Of a DNA stretch of 64,000 bases, positions 1 to 13,985 are shown one piece after another; within the stretch, counting starts at the first letter, position 1; every line of letters begins with the position of its first letter. The DNA lies in the NCBI GenBank assembly GCA_013397115.1, contig VWZW01007296.1, positions 417,003 through 481,002 of the forward strand, given 5' to 3'. The stretch is from Edolisoma coerulescens. Lineage: Eukaryota > Chordata > Aves > Passeriformes > Campephagidae. The translations under genes and the position numbers were made by a program. The notes below the pieces were generated by a model. The model worked only from the letters and a program-made list of their open reading frames with translations, searched no databases and was not told the DNA's origin.

Positions 1-3000
1 GAGGGGAGGGGTAATGAATGAAAGAAGAAAAGTGAGGTTGAGGTGAAGGTAAGTGCCCAGCTGCCTGCTCCAAACCTGCTGGCACAGGCCCCATTCGCAG
101 GGGGCGCCGAGTGACGCTGGCACGACTCGACAGCCTCACGCGAGGGAGTGAACAGGGCTGCACCAGGGCCTTCACACCCACACAGGGCCACTTAACACAG
201 CGGGCAAATCCCTTCTCTTGGCTGCAGCTCCATCCCTGGAGCAAACCCAGACCTACCTTAGCGCCTCGGCACCTTCACCCTGGGGGCAGCTGGGAGTGGG
301 AGTCGTCAGCCAGTCCATGCACCTGCAACGGCAACACAGAACGGAGACTGGGAAGGTTTTCTGAGGACTCCTCAGCACTCCCCCTTCATTCCTGATGACA
401 AACATTCATAGGGAACTGCTTCTGAGAGCTCCTGCCTAGCAAGGAAATGCCTCTTCAACGCCAAGCCTGGGCCACGACTGGGCATAATCCCCTGCCAACA
501 GACAGCACAGTCCTGCGGTGTTCCCTCCACCCACCCTCCACAGCAGTGCCTAAACACAGGTTTTCTTCACAATTAAACAGAATTAAAGTTGCTGCTCAGA
601 CCTGATAAGGCAGCTGCTTTCAAAAACAACCTGCAAGGAGGCTGAAACTCCCCACAACACTAGTGAAGGAAACACAATTTCCAGCAAAGGCCAGGCAATA
701 TTAAATGGAGCGCTTGAGTAACAGCAACTATTGATTGATCATCCCAAACCAAACCTGTGCACATCCTGGGAGAGCCTGGCTGTTCCCCTCCCACTCCCCA
801 CTGCTGGCTCAGCAGCTGAAAAACTGTATTGGCAAATCCTTGAGGATGGCAGCGAGAGGAGCAGCAGAGGAAAGCACAGGGAGAGCTGGAGCAGCCACCA
901 CCAGCTGTGTGCCCCACACTGTCACAGGGACTGACTGCAACAGGGTGGGGCTGCACAGACAGTGCTTTAGGGCACCGTTGCAGTCTGGATCAAAAGCCAC
1001 TGGAGCCAACACATCACCTCCCAGGGATTTCAGCTGGCTTTGGGTCAGTTTCAGATGCATTTGGAGTAAGGTCTTTGAGACATGAACACAATCCTACAGC
1101 CCAGAAGCACTGGGGTCTGGCTGAGGAAAAACCAGGCTCCCTCCTAGCAGGTCCAGCTGCTTGCAGATGTGGTGTCAGGCCTGCCTGATGTGATTACAAC
1201 CCTTGCATCACCAGCGCTGCTGTGGGGCTACAGCAAAGCTGCTAAACAAGCGCTGGGGCCTGGGAAAGCCCAGGGACCTTCCTGCTGCCCTAATAAAGCT
1301 GCTTTTGGGCTGGAGCAGCCAATCCTCCCTCCTCAGCAGAGCCAGGGTTAGTCTGCACCATCAGTGCCAGCTCTGGCCTATAACCTGGGGGATGCTGTGG
1401 AGTCCTACAGCCCTGCACGCAGCACCTGAAGCCAGGGAGATCTGCTGATGGAGATGTACCTTCCCTGGAGAAGGAGGGCTGTTTGCTGGAGCAGCATCAG
1501 TCAAATCTTCCTAGAACAGCTGAAGCAGCACAAGCACTTTGCTGACAAGAGCTGTGTCAGCACGGCTGGACTTGGCCAAGCCCCTCCTGGATCTGCAGAG
1601 GGCTTGGGCCGCACCCGCAGCAGTGAGGTGCCCCCGTGGCCGACCCCAGGCTGCCACCCTCCCGGAGGGTCACCAGCCCCTGCCTCAGCTACAGGACAGT
1701 GATGCTGCTGCAGCTCCCAGGGAGTCCTGAGCTTTCACACGCTGCAGCTCGGGCTCAGCCATGGGGCTGCCCTGCACAGGGTGAGGGCTGGCAGCACCCC
1801 CTCCAACCAGCACCATGGGGACAAAACAGCTGCCTGGGGCAGGCAGGGAAGGTGTATTAAACCACCACAGCGACTCACTGCAGGCACATCTCAGCCCTGG
1901 CTGTGCCTGCAGGACACAGAGAGACTCTCAGAGTGAGGCAAGGACAGCAATCCACTTTTATGCCATGTTTCTAAAGCTGTTTTCTTCCCTCTGTGACCAG
2001 CATCACTGTGCTTTGGGTTTGACAGTTTGTGTGCACAGTGAATCTAATTTGATTTTTATCCTTTTTGTCTCCCTCTATTTTGCACACTACATTAGGCTTT
2101 TGTTCCAAGGCAGTTAAAGCAGATTTGCTGTGTGCTTCGAGCTGCCTTGCAGTGCTGGCAGAGCCTCAGAGCACGGATGAGTGCCACGTAACAGATACGC
2201 TATCGATAAGGGGGAGGCTTGCACAACAGGAAGGCCCAGAGAACTGGAATTCTCAACAACAGCCGTGAAACCAATTGTGTGTGAGCAGGTCCCTCCAGCT
2301 GGAGACCTGCACCCTGCAATGACAGCACCGTGGTTGCTGGAGCTGCAGCCACTGGGGGGGAATTGTCAGGGAGGCTCCGAGAGCTTCAACAGAAATAGCA
2401 GCCCTGCTATTGTTCAGCTACACCCCGATGCTTGATTTCTCCTTCCCCTCTTTCTAAGTTCATGCTGTGTTGACTGTGCTGCTCTCTCAGCCCTGTGAAA
2501 TGTGGAGGTGGCAGAGCAGCAGCTGCTCGTGGCCCGGGGTCTGCTCCTGCAGCCCCCGAAGGCATCGCGGGTCTGCCCGGCAGAGCTGTGCATCCAACCT
2601 CCACTGCTGGGATGGGCCAGCTCCTCCAGGCCACTCACTGAGCTGCACGTGAATCCTTCCCTTTAGGCAGGATAAGGAATGTCCCAGCATATTCTAAGTA
2701 TAGCCACGATTGCTTTCCAGTGAAAAAAACTGCACTAATTTGTGTTGGCACTGATTTGGCACTGGTTTCTCATATGCCAATCATTATGATACATTTTCTT
2801 TTCCTCCCCTAATCACTGCAGTAAGAAAAATCTGGTTTACATTGACAGTGGAATATCCATCAGCTATTATTTAAATGTATACAGATCCATAGATGCTTAA
2901 ATGTACTTAGATTCAAATGCCTTGAGGAGTAAATGAGGACAAAAGATATTTTGTCAAGACAATAAAAAGTACATTGTATGAGACAAGCTACTGGTTTAAC

Positions 3001-6000
3001 AATACTAGAAAATATTTTAAAAATTACTGTGGACTTTTAATAGCTGTGAGTTTCAGTCTGAAGGAAAAAGCCCACCCTCCTACCATGAGAACAGTGGTGC
3101 TGCGAGGAGGAGAAAGCTGAGGCAGAACTGTGGCGCTCAGACAGCCAGGGACAGGAGCAAAGCTGAGGCACAGCTTGAGACAGACCTGAGCAAACCCTGA
3201 GTTGGGCCGAGCTGCTGAGCCAGTAGACAGTCACCGTGGCTTCATGCTGGGCTTCAGCAACCCATGGTCACACCACTGCTGTGAGGTTTGCGCTGCCCTG
3301 CTGCCTCCCACCCCTCCTCTCCATCCTCTTTCCCCCGCTGGCACGGTGGGCAGCACAGCACTCAGCTCTCCATGCTGCTCTGGCTGTCACTGAACCTGCC
3401 AAGATGGGCTGCATCTTGTAACTCATGCAAGTTAAAGGACATCTGACATGGGAAGTACCGGGGTATGTGCCCAGTGTGGGTCCCTGAGGCACAGACCTCT
3501 CAGGAGTACACTGCTCCAGACGGGAAAACTTCATATCCTGAGGGGTCTCCAAAAACACAGCTCAGGAATGAAGGCGCTGACCTGAAAATACCAAGCAAAA
3601 GCTTGAGTCGGTCATCTCCAAAGGCAAAGCAGAAGCACAGCCCACATGTCTGGGGTTTCACCTTCTCAAAGAGCCAGCTGGGCCTTTTTATTCATTTCAC
3701 TGCCAGAAGACAAGGCAGCGACCTCGGCTCCCTGCAGCAGTGACCCTGACTCCCTGCAGTGGCCACTGGGACTCCCTGCAGTAACAGGATTCCAGAGGCT
3801 CCGTGTCCTGTGGCAGTGGGTGAGCAGCCCTGCAGAGGTGTGACACTGCCAGCTCTCACAGCTTCTCTCCAGCGAGGACACGACCCTGCACTCTGGGGCT
3901 CCCGTTCCAAAGGACTGGCATTGCAGGGATGCAGCTGCATCCAGCAGCTCCCAGAGCTGAGGAGCAGAGCAAAACACATGTGTAAAACAGGGCCTCAGCT
4001 GAACTGTGCCAGCTGTCCGCGTGCCCAGAATTGGTGCAGAACACTGTCAGATCTAACTGGCAACCTCAACTGTAATACAAACAACACAGCCTGCTTGCTC
4101 CCAGGGACTCACCGCCAGTACTTGTATGAGAGGCAACATGTTGTGGGGGATTTTAATTTGAAATAAAGGCTGGAACGACCTTTCATTTCAGGTTTTAATT
4201 AAGCTCCCCTGCCTCAAAGCTACAGAGAAAAATCCTGAAAAATATAATCCAAGAGCATGGTAAAGTCTCAAATGTCAAAGGCGAGCAAAATCCTGAGCTG
4301 CTGTTGTTTTAATTGCAATTTTGTTAGTGCAAAGGACACGGCACAGTTTCTGAGGAAGCTTGTGCTTCCCCAATGCTCACAGCCTGACTTTCTGCAGGAC
4401 ACATCAAATGCCAGCCAAGTCATAGATATAAGCCTGCATTTCATCTTATCACAAGATGCTGATTTACCTGCATTCAGGATACTATTTTTCCATCCTTTCA
4501 TTCTCTCAACTCAAAAGAGCTACTTGCAGAGCTCTTGTCAGTCTCTGGCTGCAGGCCTGGATCCCCCATTCCAAACCTCCTGTTCCCAGGCAGCATGACC
4601 TGGGCCCATGGGCTCTCCCAGCAGGTTTGCTCATCTCCTTCTCTTTCTGTCTGGGGTTTGGCCAGTTTTTCCCCAGGCAGATGTGCAGGTAGCCCAGAAG
4701 TATTTACAGAAAAAGGCTAACAGCGGTCTCCAGCATTAAGAGCTCCTTCCCTTCTGCTGGACTGAGGGAACCAGTGCTGGAGGCTGCGGTCCTGCCCAAG
4801 AACCATCCGGGCAGTTACTGTCTCCTGTTTCTGTAGCCTTGGCATCTCTCCTGTGTCCTCTTGCACTCCTGCTCCAGGTTCTTCCAAGAGCTGTTTCATT
4901 GCCAGTGTTTGCCATCTAGCCCTTGGCGTGTGCTTAAGAGGAGGAAATTGAGCTGACGCCAGCACCAGAGCCTGCTGCAGCCTCATGGGGAAGCTGCTGC
5001 ATGCGCAGGGAGCTGGGCCAGACCAGAGGGAGCCCCATTTCCTGAGCAAACCACCTACAAGGTCACTGTTTCATAATCAGTTTGAGTAAGACCATGGGGG
5101 AGCAGCATGAAACACTCCTGCAGATGCTTCGAAACTGCTGCAGAAACTCAGCACCAACACTGCAAGATCTTTGCTCTGGCGTATTTTGCACCAAACTGAA
5201 TCCCTCTAATCCACAAACGGCTTGCTGTGTGAGCGTGGCTCCGGCTGGAACAGGGGGATGAGTTGTTGCTCCCTGTTCCCTCAGCTGTCACTTCTCATCC
5301 AAAACAGCTCCAGCTCACAGCACATCCAGGTCAAAAAAGAAGAACCAGGTCAGCAGAGACAGTGACTGACACCTCCACACTCTCCTATGACATGAAACCC
5401 TGGGAAAGCACCAGGTAAGGAAAACCAAGAATTTGGGACAACTGGCACCTCCCTAATGCTCACTTCCACCTACTGATTTACCCCACAAAAGAATGCACAG
5501 CTGATTGAACTGACTGACTCCTGCCATCCCCATGCAGGAGCCACAAACCCCATGCTGTTGGTCCCCTGGAGGCTGTGTATCACAGCCCTTGCACACAACA
5601 CGCCCGACACATCACAAGCAGAGCTGGCTGCCAGGGCCCACCACAGGAGCAATGAATGCACAGAGGTAATGGGTTCAACACTGTGGAGTCCTACACCCTC
5701 CAACCCAAAATCTTACAGGTAGGAATTTGGCATGAGTGACCCATGCCAGTGCTAAGTTGGATTCATTCCAACAAAGGGTTATCTTCCCCCTCTATGAAAT
5801 TAGTTTGAAGGTCATCATGTTTCAGAATTCCAAAATTACAAGCCTTGGTTCTCTGACTTACTGTTTTGCAGCTCAGTCAAATCCCTGTCCCTGCTGAAGG
5901 GATTCCCTCCAGCCCAGGGTGAGGCATGCTGGAGGGGCAGCTCTAGAGAGCAGGACCACCTAGCCAGAGGATTGGCAACCCCAGCCCACGAGACTGACGA

Positions 6001-9000
6001 TCCTCTAATTATTGCCATGGCTGCAAGTATTTCATAAGAGACACATCCGATGATAAAAGTCTGCTCCTAGCAGCCATGTAGTCATGGATATAGAACAAAC
6101 AAATCACTAAATTGCAGAAAAACAGTGAGAAAATTTAAACCTGGAGTTTGTTCTGAACTCTGCTCTCTGCAGAGTTGCACAATGTTCCCAGTTTTGCTTT
6201 AAAATACCTCTGTGATTTAATGCCAAAGAGCTGGGTTTCAAGTGAAGCCTGGATTCCCCATGGCTGATTTCACAGATTGAGTTCAACACTGTCTAACAGA
6301 AGGCATCTCCCCTCAGCCTCTGAAAAACCCAGAATCTGTTAAGGAATCAGTCAGATATCTGCTCAGACAGGACATTCATCACAGCACAGTAATACCCAGA
6401 AATTCACATGTGAACCAGAATGCGCAGGGGGTTGTCTCTGGCCCAGAAGAGCATGTAACTGCATGAAGAATTAATACAGACCAGCAGTGCTTCACGAGAC
6501 CCTGCTGGGGTCTGTGGGTTTGGAATGGAAACTTAATTATCAAATCTGAGTTTTCATCTTACTGACATCATCCTTTTAGAATTATTTAGGATGAAGGTGT
6601 AGCAGTAAGCAGACACGTTATCCAGGATTACTCCTTTTCCTAGCAGAGGAAGGGCTGTCCACTCGCAGCAGTATGAAACTTTTCCAATTCCCTACGAGTC
6701 CCCATGTGAGCTGTGCAAGCCCTGAGGCCTGAAGGAGATGCTGGGTTTGGCAGGACAGGTAGCAGGAAAGGCAGTGTTTGCATATTGTTGCTTCTCACCT
6801 TGATGCTCCCTGCACAGCACTTCCAGGAGAGAAGGACCTGCAAGCAGGCACCTTCCCCATGCCAGCACTGACCTCAGACCTGGCTGATAAAAGGTCCCTC
6901 AGCCTGCAGGGCTGGAGGAGAGGGAGAGGAGGGTTTGTGGCAAGGCACGTGTGATGAGTCAAGCCACAGATTCCAGCACAACTGCCAGCACGTAGAATAA
7001 ACACGGCAGAGAGGGAAGGGGAGAGGATGAGGAAAAAGTCACAGATTTTCCTTCCCTGCTCCAGAAGTTTTCCAGCTGGGCCTGTGGGCAGGTCCCACCT
7101 GGTGGGCAGCTCCCGAGCCCATGTTCAGAGGGGCCATGTCCTCCTGCCCACCCCACAGAGCTCCTGTCCTGGGTGCCCGCTCTCGGATGCGCCGTCCATC
7201 CCGGGCACCATCAAGGGCTCAAGAGGAGACAACCAAGGTCTGAATCCTTCCTTTGGGTTTTCAGTTGGCTTAAGCCAGCATTTCCAAAGCCATTACTGCT
7301 GAGCACAAGCAGAGCACAGCTGCAGAGCCCTTGTGTCGCCGCTGCAGCAGTGACAGGAGGGAACAGGAGTCCCACTGCCACACTCAAAGTCACAACACAA
7401 GCAGACTCCAAAATCACTCACATGTGAGAGGGGTGGCGTTGTTTATAAAAGCAAGGAAGATACCACCCTTTTTATTATTTAAATGATCATTTCCCCTGCT
7501 CTCTCTATCTTTAAAATGGAGGTGGAGATACTGAACCTTTTTAAGAATGTATTCAGAATTTTTCAGGAGTCTGGCAGCAGTCCCAAAGCCAGGTGAAGCT
7601 CTGCCCAGTTCCTTTTGTCACTGTGTCTAGATGCAAACCAGAAATTCCTTGCAGCATCGCCATTTTGACTTCTCAGATCCTCACATCTTTATTCTTCCTC
7701 CTCATATTCCCAAGCCAGGGGGAAACCCAGAAACCATTTTCCACTTCTTACTCTCTTCCCATTGTCCTTTCATGTGCAGCAGTCAAGTATTCTCTCCACA
7801 TAATAATTTATTTTAGAAGAAGAGTGAGGCACAAGTGGCAGCATCACCTGAATTGTGAAATTGCTTTCACTAGCCTTGATGTACAAATGCCTTGAAAAAT
7901 TATTTGTAAAGATGATTTCTGTCACACAGTGATCTCAGACACAATGGGACGCTGAGTTAACGTAGATGGGATGTGACTCTCACGTAAGTCCTTCCACTGC
8001 ATGCTGTTCTCACCTAGTTCTGTTCTCTGTCTCACACAACTGCAGCACTCAGACCTCTCACTGTCCAGGTGATATTTTCTTTTGAAATGTACCTTTTAAA
8101 TGAGATTTCAGATTTGTGCATGCTTATGCTTCTAAAGGTGAAAATGACCCTGAAAGCCATGAACTCAGTTCACTGGACCAAGTTAAGTCCTTACCACATC
8201 CCAGTAAGAGGCACAGATGGATGTAGACAGATCTTGCACTGCACACGCTGGAGCTAGTTTGGGTGTTTGTGAGGAATGTTACACAGCCTCACAGAAGATA
8301 CCTAAGATTCAGGCACTTCATTTAGGGAAACCCCCTTGCAGAGTGACTCACATGGAGACAGATTCCTGTCCACACACTCCCCCACTCCCTCGACAGGCGC
8401 TCTGAGCAGCTCTCCCGCTCTGAAATCCCAAGCACAGGGATAGGATTCCAAAGGTACATTTTTGTGCAGAATAGGCTTTAAGGAGGCGATCAAACTGTTT
8501 GTTTCACATGGTAAAAGACAGTGCAGGCTTCCCACTTAAAAGCATGTTTAAAATAGACATGAACTTTTACTAGTAGATCAGACTTTTTAAAATAAATCCC
8601 AAAACCCCAGGCTCCCCAGAAATGTCTTTTTAAGTGTGTGTGTGCCAGTCTTCTTTCAAGTATTCCCAACAGAAGGATTTCCATTCAGTAACATAATTTA
8701 AATCTTCTCTGCAGAACATATTTGAAGAAATCAGCTGACAATTCAGCTGAGCTGTCTGCAGCCATATCCAGCTGCAATGCCCAAACAGGTTACATGCAGG
8801 CTAAGAAAATTCCCAACAGAGTCATTGACACAAAGGTCACTCCGATTTCTGCCAAGCTTCTGCTGTTTAAGGAGCTGGGATTTCCCAGTAAATCCAGCAG
8901 AGCCTCCCTGCACCATACAAGCTGCTGGGCGCAGGACACGGTGATGTTCATGCCCAGATGCAGAGCACCTCACATGTCACTGGGGTCTATTAAGCACTGC

Positions 9001-12000
9001 AATAATTCTGCTTTTCCTCCCACAGCAATGACTAATGATTAGCTGGAAATCACTGACTAGCCAGGAACAAAGGTCTGAACAGCAGCTCTTGTGTACAGGC
9101 AATCCCACCGACAGGTGCTGGTTACGCTGACTCGGAATGAAAGAGGTTGCAGCACTTGTGTGCCGCTGCTTGGAACACAGAGCCCTGGCTCTAGAGAAAA
9201 GAGCCTGAAAGTGATTTTTTCTCAGCTCAAAATACCAGCAATAGCAGGAGGGCCGAGCAGTTAATGCATCCTCTGAATGTGTGGTTTAACACGACAGATG
9301 TTGGGCCAACAGCGAGAGGAGTGACAGATCCTCGAGTCCCCGGAGCAGGGTCACACAGAGGTTAACGGAGGTAAATTAACTGAACTCTTTTGATATTGCA
9401 ATACACTGTGCATCTTGTACATTCCATCCTAGAGAATAATTAAATAGACTTTATAAGAGGGTGAGTTTTTTGGGTGTGGAAGAGAGACTTTATAATTCTA
9501 TTAGCCTCTGTTCTGGCCCCTAAGTGATACTTGGCAAGTCTGTTAATATGCAAAAGCTTCAATTTGCTCACTAATAAATTAGCTGTTAGGAAAACAAAGC
9601 TTCAGATCAAAGGCATTAGTAAAACACAGCTGCAGACTCTGAAGATGCTTAGCAGTGCCCGTGGTAGCTTCCCAAGGCTGCATATTCTTAGCATCAGTGG
9701 CCTTTTGGACTCAGGTAAGAGCTAATCAGGTGTAACAGAAAAATGCGATGCACATTGAAGGGTCACAATGAGATTACATATTCCCCTCCCCTTCTGAATT
9801 GTGTTTCCAGATCTGTTAAAAAAGACTATAGGGTTTATTAGTTTTCCATTCCTTAAAGCCCATGATAGCTCCACCAGCACTGTGAGCAATCCCAGTCTCC
9901 TGGCTGCCAAAGCAGATTCAAGACCATAAAGTTGTATCCCTGGCTGGAAGAGGAAGAAATCTTGAACTGTGCAACCTCTTCCCTTCCCCACACAGGCCAC
10001 TGAGGCAGCACGAAGGACTGGACCCCATTAGCCCTGTCTGACTGATCTGCAGTTCACACCGCAGGCTGTCTACCCACACTTCATTCAGACCTTGCCAGCA
10101 CCAGTTGAGGGTTAAAATCCCAGGAAAAATCCTGAGTTGTAAACTACTTAATCTTTGCCTGACTTGTTGTTTAATTATGTGTGTAGGAATCTTCTCTTTA
10201 CTAAGTTGTCTCAAAGTAAACTTGAGTGTCAGGTGAGAAGCAGATGCTGTAGGTTAAAAGGTGATCTGAACAAACCCCCACGCCAACCCTCACTCCTGCA
10301 GGAAATCCCTGGCAGCCTTCTGAGTGGCACTGAGGTACTGCACGAGAGGGAGTAACTGCAGTATCAGAGAGCATGCAGCTGGAATACCACTGAGGAGGAA
10401 GTGGAAAAGCCTTGCCCACAGTCCCCTGAAAGCAGAACCTTCTTCAAGAGGTCACAGGAGGGAACAGCCTGGCACCCTCACATGCATCTTTCCCCGAAAA
10501 GCTTTCTATACTGCTCACAGCATTTTTACTTTGGAAGGGAAAATTTTTGATTTCACTTCTCTGTGCACATATTGCAATACAAAACTATATTTTTAAAAGC
10601 AACCTCTGGAGCCAGGAAGCAGCCCCTTGGGGCATCAAACATGGCTTCAAGACAACATTCTTGAAGTCGCAAACTCTACTCTGTATTTCTGAAAATTTCC
10701 TCTCTGAGGTCAGTGGTTACAAGTCCTCTGAGCTGGATTTGGCACTGATGGACATCAAACTTACCTTGTCCAAATTCTTCTAAATTCTTATGCTTGTGAA
10801 TTACTGAGCCCATAAACCATAGCCAGAGCAGCTCAGCTCCTTCCTCAGGTCACAGGTTCTGGCAGGACAGCATGCAGGCTGTCTATGGTAGGAAGAAAGG
10901 AAAAACTTTTAGGAAGCAGAATTCAATGTTTGACATTAACTTTGAGGAAAAAAAATCTATTAAATTACATTTGAACCACTGATCAAACCCCATCTTATTT
11001 CTGAAATTTCTTCCCTAACTGGTATTGTTTCACTTTCCATTCCCAACAAAACAAGCCTGATCCAATTAAATCCAGTTCTATTACCATCTACTGTCATTTT
11101 CCCCAAGGGAAGCAGGAAGTGTCCTTCCTCCTGTCAGAGCTGACCTTTAACAGCCACGCACCCAGGGTGGCCATTCAGTGCAACCCATGTGCCAGGCCCG
11201 TGTCCAGCCCCACCCTCGTGCTCTGCAGCACATTTCCATGGAGGCAGAGCTGGTGTGATCTCTGATATGAGAGCTCAGACAGCTCACCAGAGGAGGGTGC
11301 TTTAAGAATGTAGGGAGAGATGTAAAAAGAGCCAAAGATTAGAATTTCTTGAGTCTGCTCTGATTTTGACTCACACTGAGCCCAGGATAACTCTGAGGTG
11401 AGCCTCATATATATCTAGTGAAGGCAAGGAGGTTATCCCAGAAATATTCACTCTCTACTTTCATATGTATTTCGAAAGAACTATGGCTAAATAGGCAGAA
11501 TATGGAAAGCCAGTCATTCCTACACAAGTGTGATTTTCTCCAGATCCACAAGAAAATGTGTTTTTGCTGTCCATGAATTTGGATCTAAAATGTTCTGTCA
11601 CCACAACCAAGAGCTAATTCTGCCCTGCCCTGCAGGGTAGCATGCTAGTACAAGGACGGAAGGCAGCTGGGAAATGTTACATATTTGTGACTTGCCAGGA
11701 ACTAAAAAGGGCTCGTGCAGTGCTGAGCCAAAGGGAAAAGCCCAAGCAGGACACACTTGTACTGAATCCAGGTGGGAGCCACAGAGCTGCTACCACCACA
11801 GCACGGACTGGAGGCAGCAGCGTGGTGCCGCAGGCTGCTGCTTCAGGGTACAAAAATGTCATTTGCAGGTGTCTGGCAATTCCCAGAAAAACCAGCATGC
11901 TGACTGTTCTCAGAGCTCCGATGCTGCCTGAAGCCAGGACTGCTGATCCATTCGTGCTTTCCCCCCTCACGGTCTGACTCGGCAGCATCGCTGTGGTTCC

Positions 12001-13851
12001 TTCTCAACCATTCCAAAGCAGCACTTCCAGGATGGCTGAAATGCTTCCTTCTATCTGAGGACAACTCTGTTTGCCCTGAGGTTTAACTCATAAGTCCCCA
12101 CAAACCACCTCAAACAAATGAGTGAAGGTAACAGTTTCTCTCCTGATGAAGTAGGTGCAGGATGTCTTGAACGGAGGACACCTGCTTTTTCCACCTGGCA
12201 CTCTGGGCTTTCTGCTGGCAGGACCCTGAGCACCCTGACAGCCTCATCCTGCCCATCAGCCTGCAAGGCACGATGGCACTTGGGGACGGGGGAACCCAGA
12301 GCCCAGGGAAACTGTGAAACACCCAGATCACTCCACTGGACCCAGCACTGTGCTGGTGGGACGCTGCTGCTGTGGCCTGAAGCCCCGATGGGCTTTGGAT
12401 GAGGGACATCAGAGAGGCCCTGTCTGCACAGCGTTGATGCAGACAGGCTGTTGCTGACAGAACCAACACATCTGGAGTGACAAGTGGCAGCTCACACGGA
12501 ACTCTGCTACACTGCTGCTAAGGATTTGGATTAGTTGTGATGTTTAATTTGGACTGTGATGCATTTCAGTCCAAAGTAAAAGTTGAGATGGCCTGAAGCA
12601 AAATCCAGACACTGAAAAAGATCAACTGTCTCACTGCAAATGTTTTATTTGATGTGGATTTCTTAGGATGACATATGCTGGATATGAGATCTTCCTATCC
12701 TCCAGCTTTTCCATGGTGGCCTTGCATGTTTAGGGATCTCAGCACTCCTTAATGCTTTAAAAACCTGGGCTGCTACAACGAGCACCACTTGCGTTTTTCT
12801 GCTCCTGAAGCCCAGGCTCCTCTCTCTGTAGGTATGTCCCAGGAGGCACAGGCTTTGCACCTGAGTGCTGAGGGGCTGATTTGGAAGAAAATGTATTTCC
12901 CTGCTCCAAGAATTTTAACCCTTGCAAACTCAAGTGCCTGGATGGTATTTATACAACACATGCCTGTCACTGCAAGACAAACCAGATCAGTTCACACCAA
13001 ATTCATTCTGCAGCTCTGAAATGAACTCAAACCAAGCGGTTTTTCCAGGCAAGGCAGGTGCAGGCATAACTTGGCACTTCAGTATTGGAAATTCTATTCT
13101 GTAAATTCGTTTATGGCCTAAAAAATTAATTAAACCAATCCAAGAAGTTAATATCAGTTATCCTGATAAAAATTAGGCAAGGCCTTGGAACACCTCTCAC
13201 TGTTTTCACGAAACCCAGAGTTGTAAGGTTATGTGTGTGCACTGAGTTTCTTGCTACCGAGGCTCCCTCAGCAGTTTCCATCTCACAGATCTCACAGGTG
13301 ACAAAGCTCGGTCCCTGGGCACAGGTGTACGACCAGTACGGCAGGGCTGACCAGTCTGACATTTTCAGCACACCTCTCACATTCTGTAGAATGAGCTGCT
13401 CATCCTCTGTGGTCTCATCACTGCTCTGACCGCCCAGAGCAGCCACCCACACTGCCCCGGCACAAGCTGCTAATTGTGGTTTATTTGTTCCTGTGCAAAA
13501 TCTGCTGGGGACAGGAAAGGCAGGACAGTCCCCTGTTAACCAAACACCTCCAGCAACAAGGGTTTGACACACAATTCCTCACTTAGACTTGTGAACTGTT
13601 TGTCATGTCTTATCACCCACCAGCCTCAGTTCACAACTCTTGTGACTAAGGCACTGGGCTCACCAGAGCTGCTACAAACACTGACTAATTCTTTCCCATC
13701 CAGTAACCGTTAAGCAGCTAATTCACTTCTCTCCTAATCTCTCGGTGTCAAAATAACATTCCTTTATCCTTCAGCTGTAGATTCCCAAACACCATACTCT
13801 ATTATCTTTCTCACACACATGAAAATAGTAAAACTTAAGAAAAAGTAGGTA
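1..13851. other. Long stretch without a supported gene
   Basis: I find no exon here that I can support. Open frames are short (mostly 60-135 codons), overlap on both strands and lack recognisable domains, so they look like chance. Base composition is ordinary, with alternating GC-moderate and AT-rich parts (for example 2.7-3.05 kb is AT-rich), and there is no CpG island. A small imperfect tandem triplication around a CTCCCTGCAGT core lies at about 3724-3783. In human the gene 5' of THUMPD3 is SRGAP3, on the opposite strand, so this could be its flank or a long first intron. That is inference from synteny only. Confidence 0.6.
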
Positions 13852-13985
13852 ACGAGATTAGATATTGGGAAGAAATTATTCCCTGTAAGGGTGGTGAGGC
13901 CACCAGGTTGCCCAGAGAAGCTGTAGCTGCTGCACCCCTGGAAGTGTTCAAGGCCAGGCTGGATGGGGCTTGGAGAAACCTCGTC
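13852..13985 (+). mobile_element. CR1 LINE fragment
   Basis: The stretch reads as the 3' part of a chicken-repeat-1 element in plus orientation: a segment about attacking the reading frame end with 'ggtgaggccaccaggttgcc', then the typical 'gctgcacccctggaagtgt' and 'caaggccaggctggatgggg' blocks. It stops before the usual 3' octamer repeats, so it is truncated at both ends. Recognition is by remembered CR1 consensus, not by a repeat search. Confidence 0.8.
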
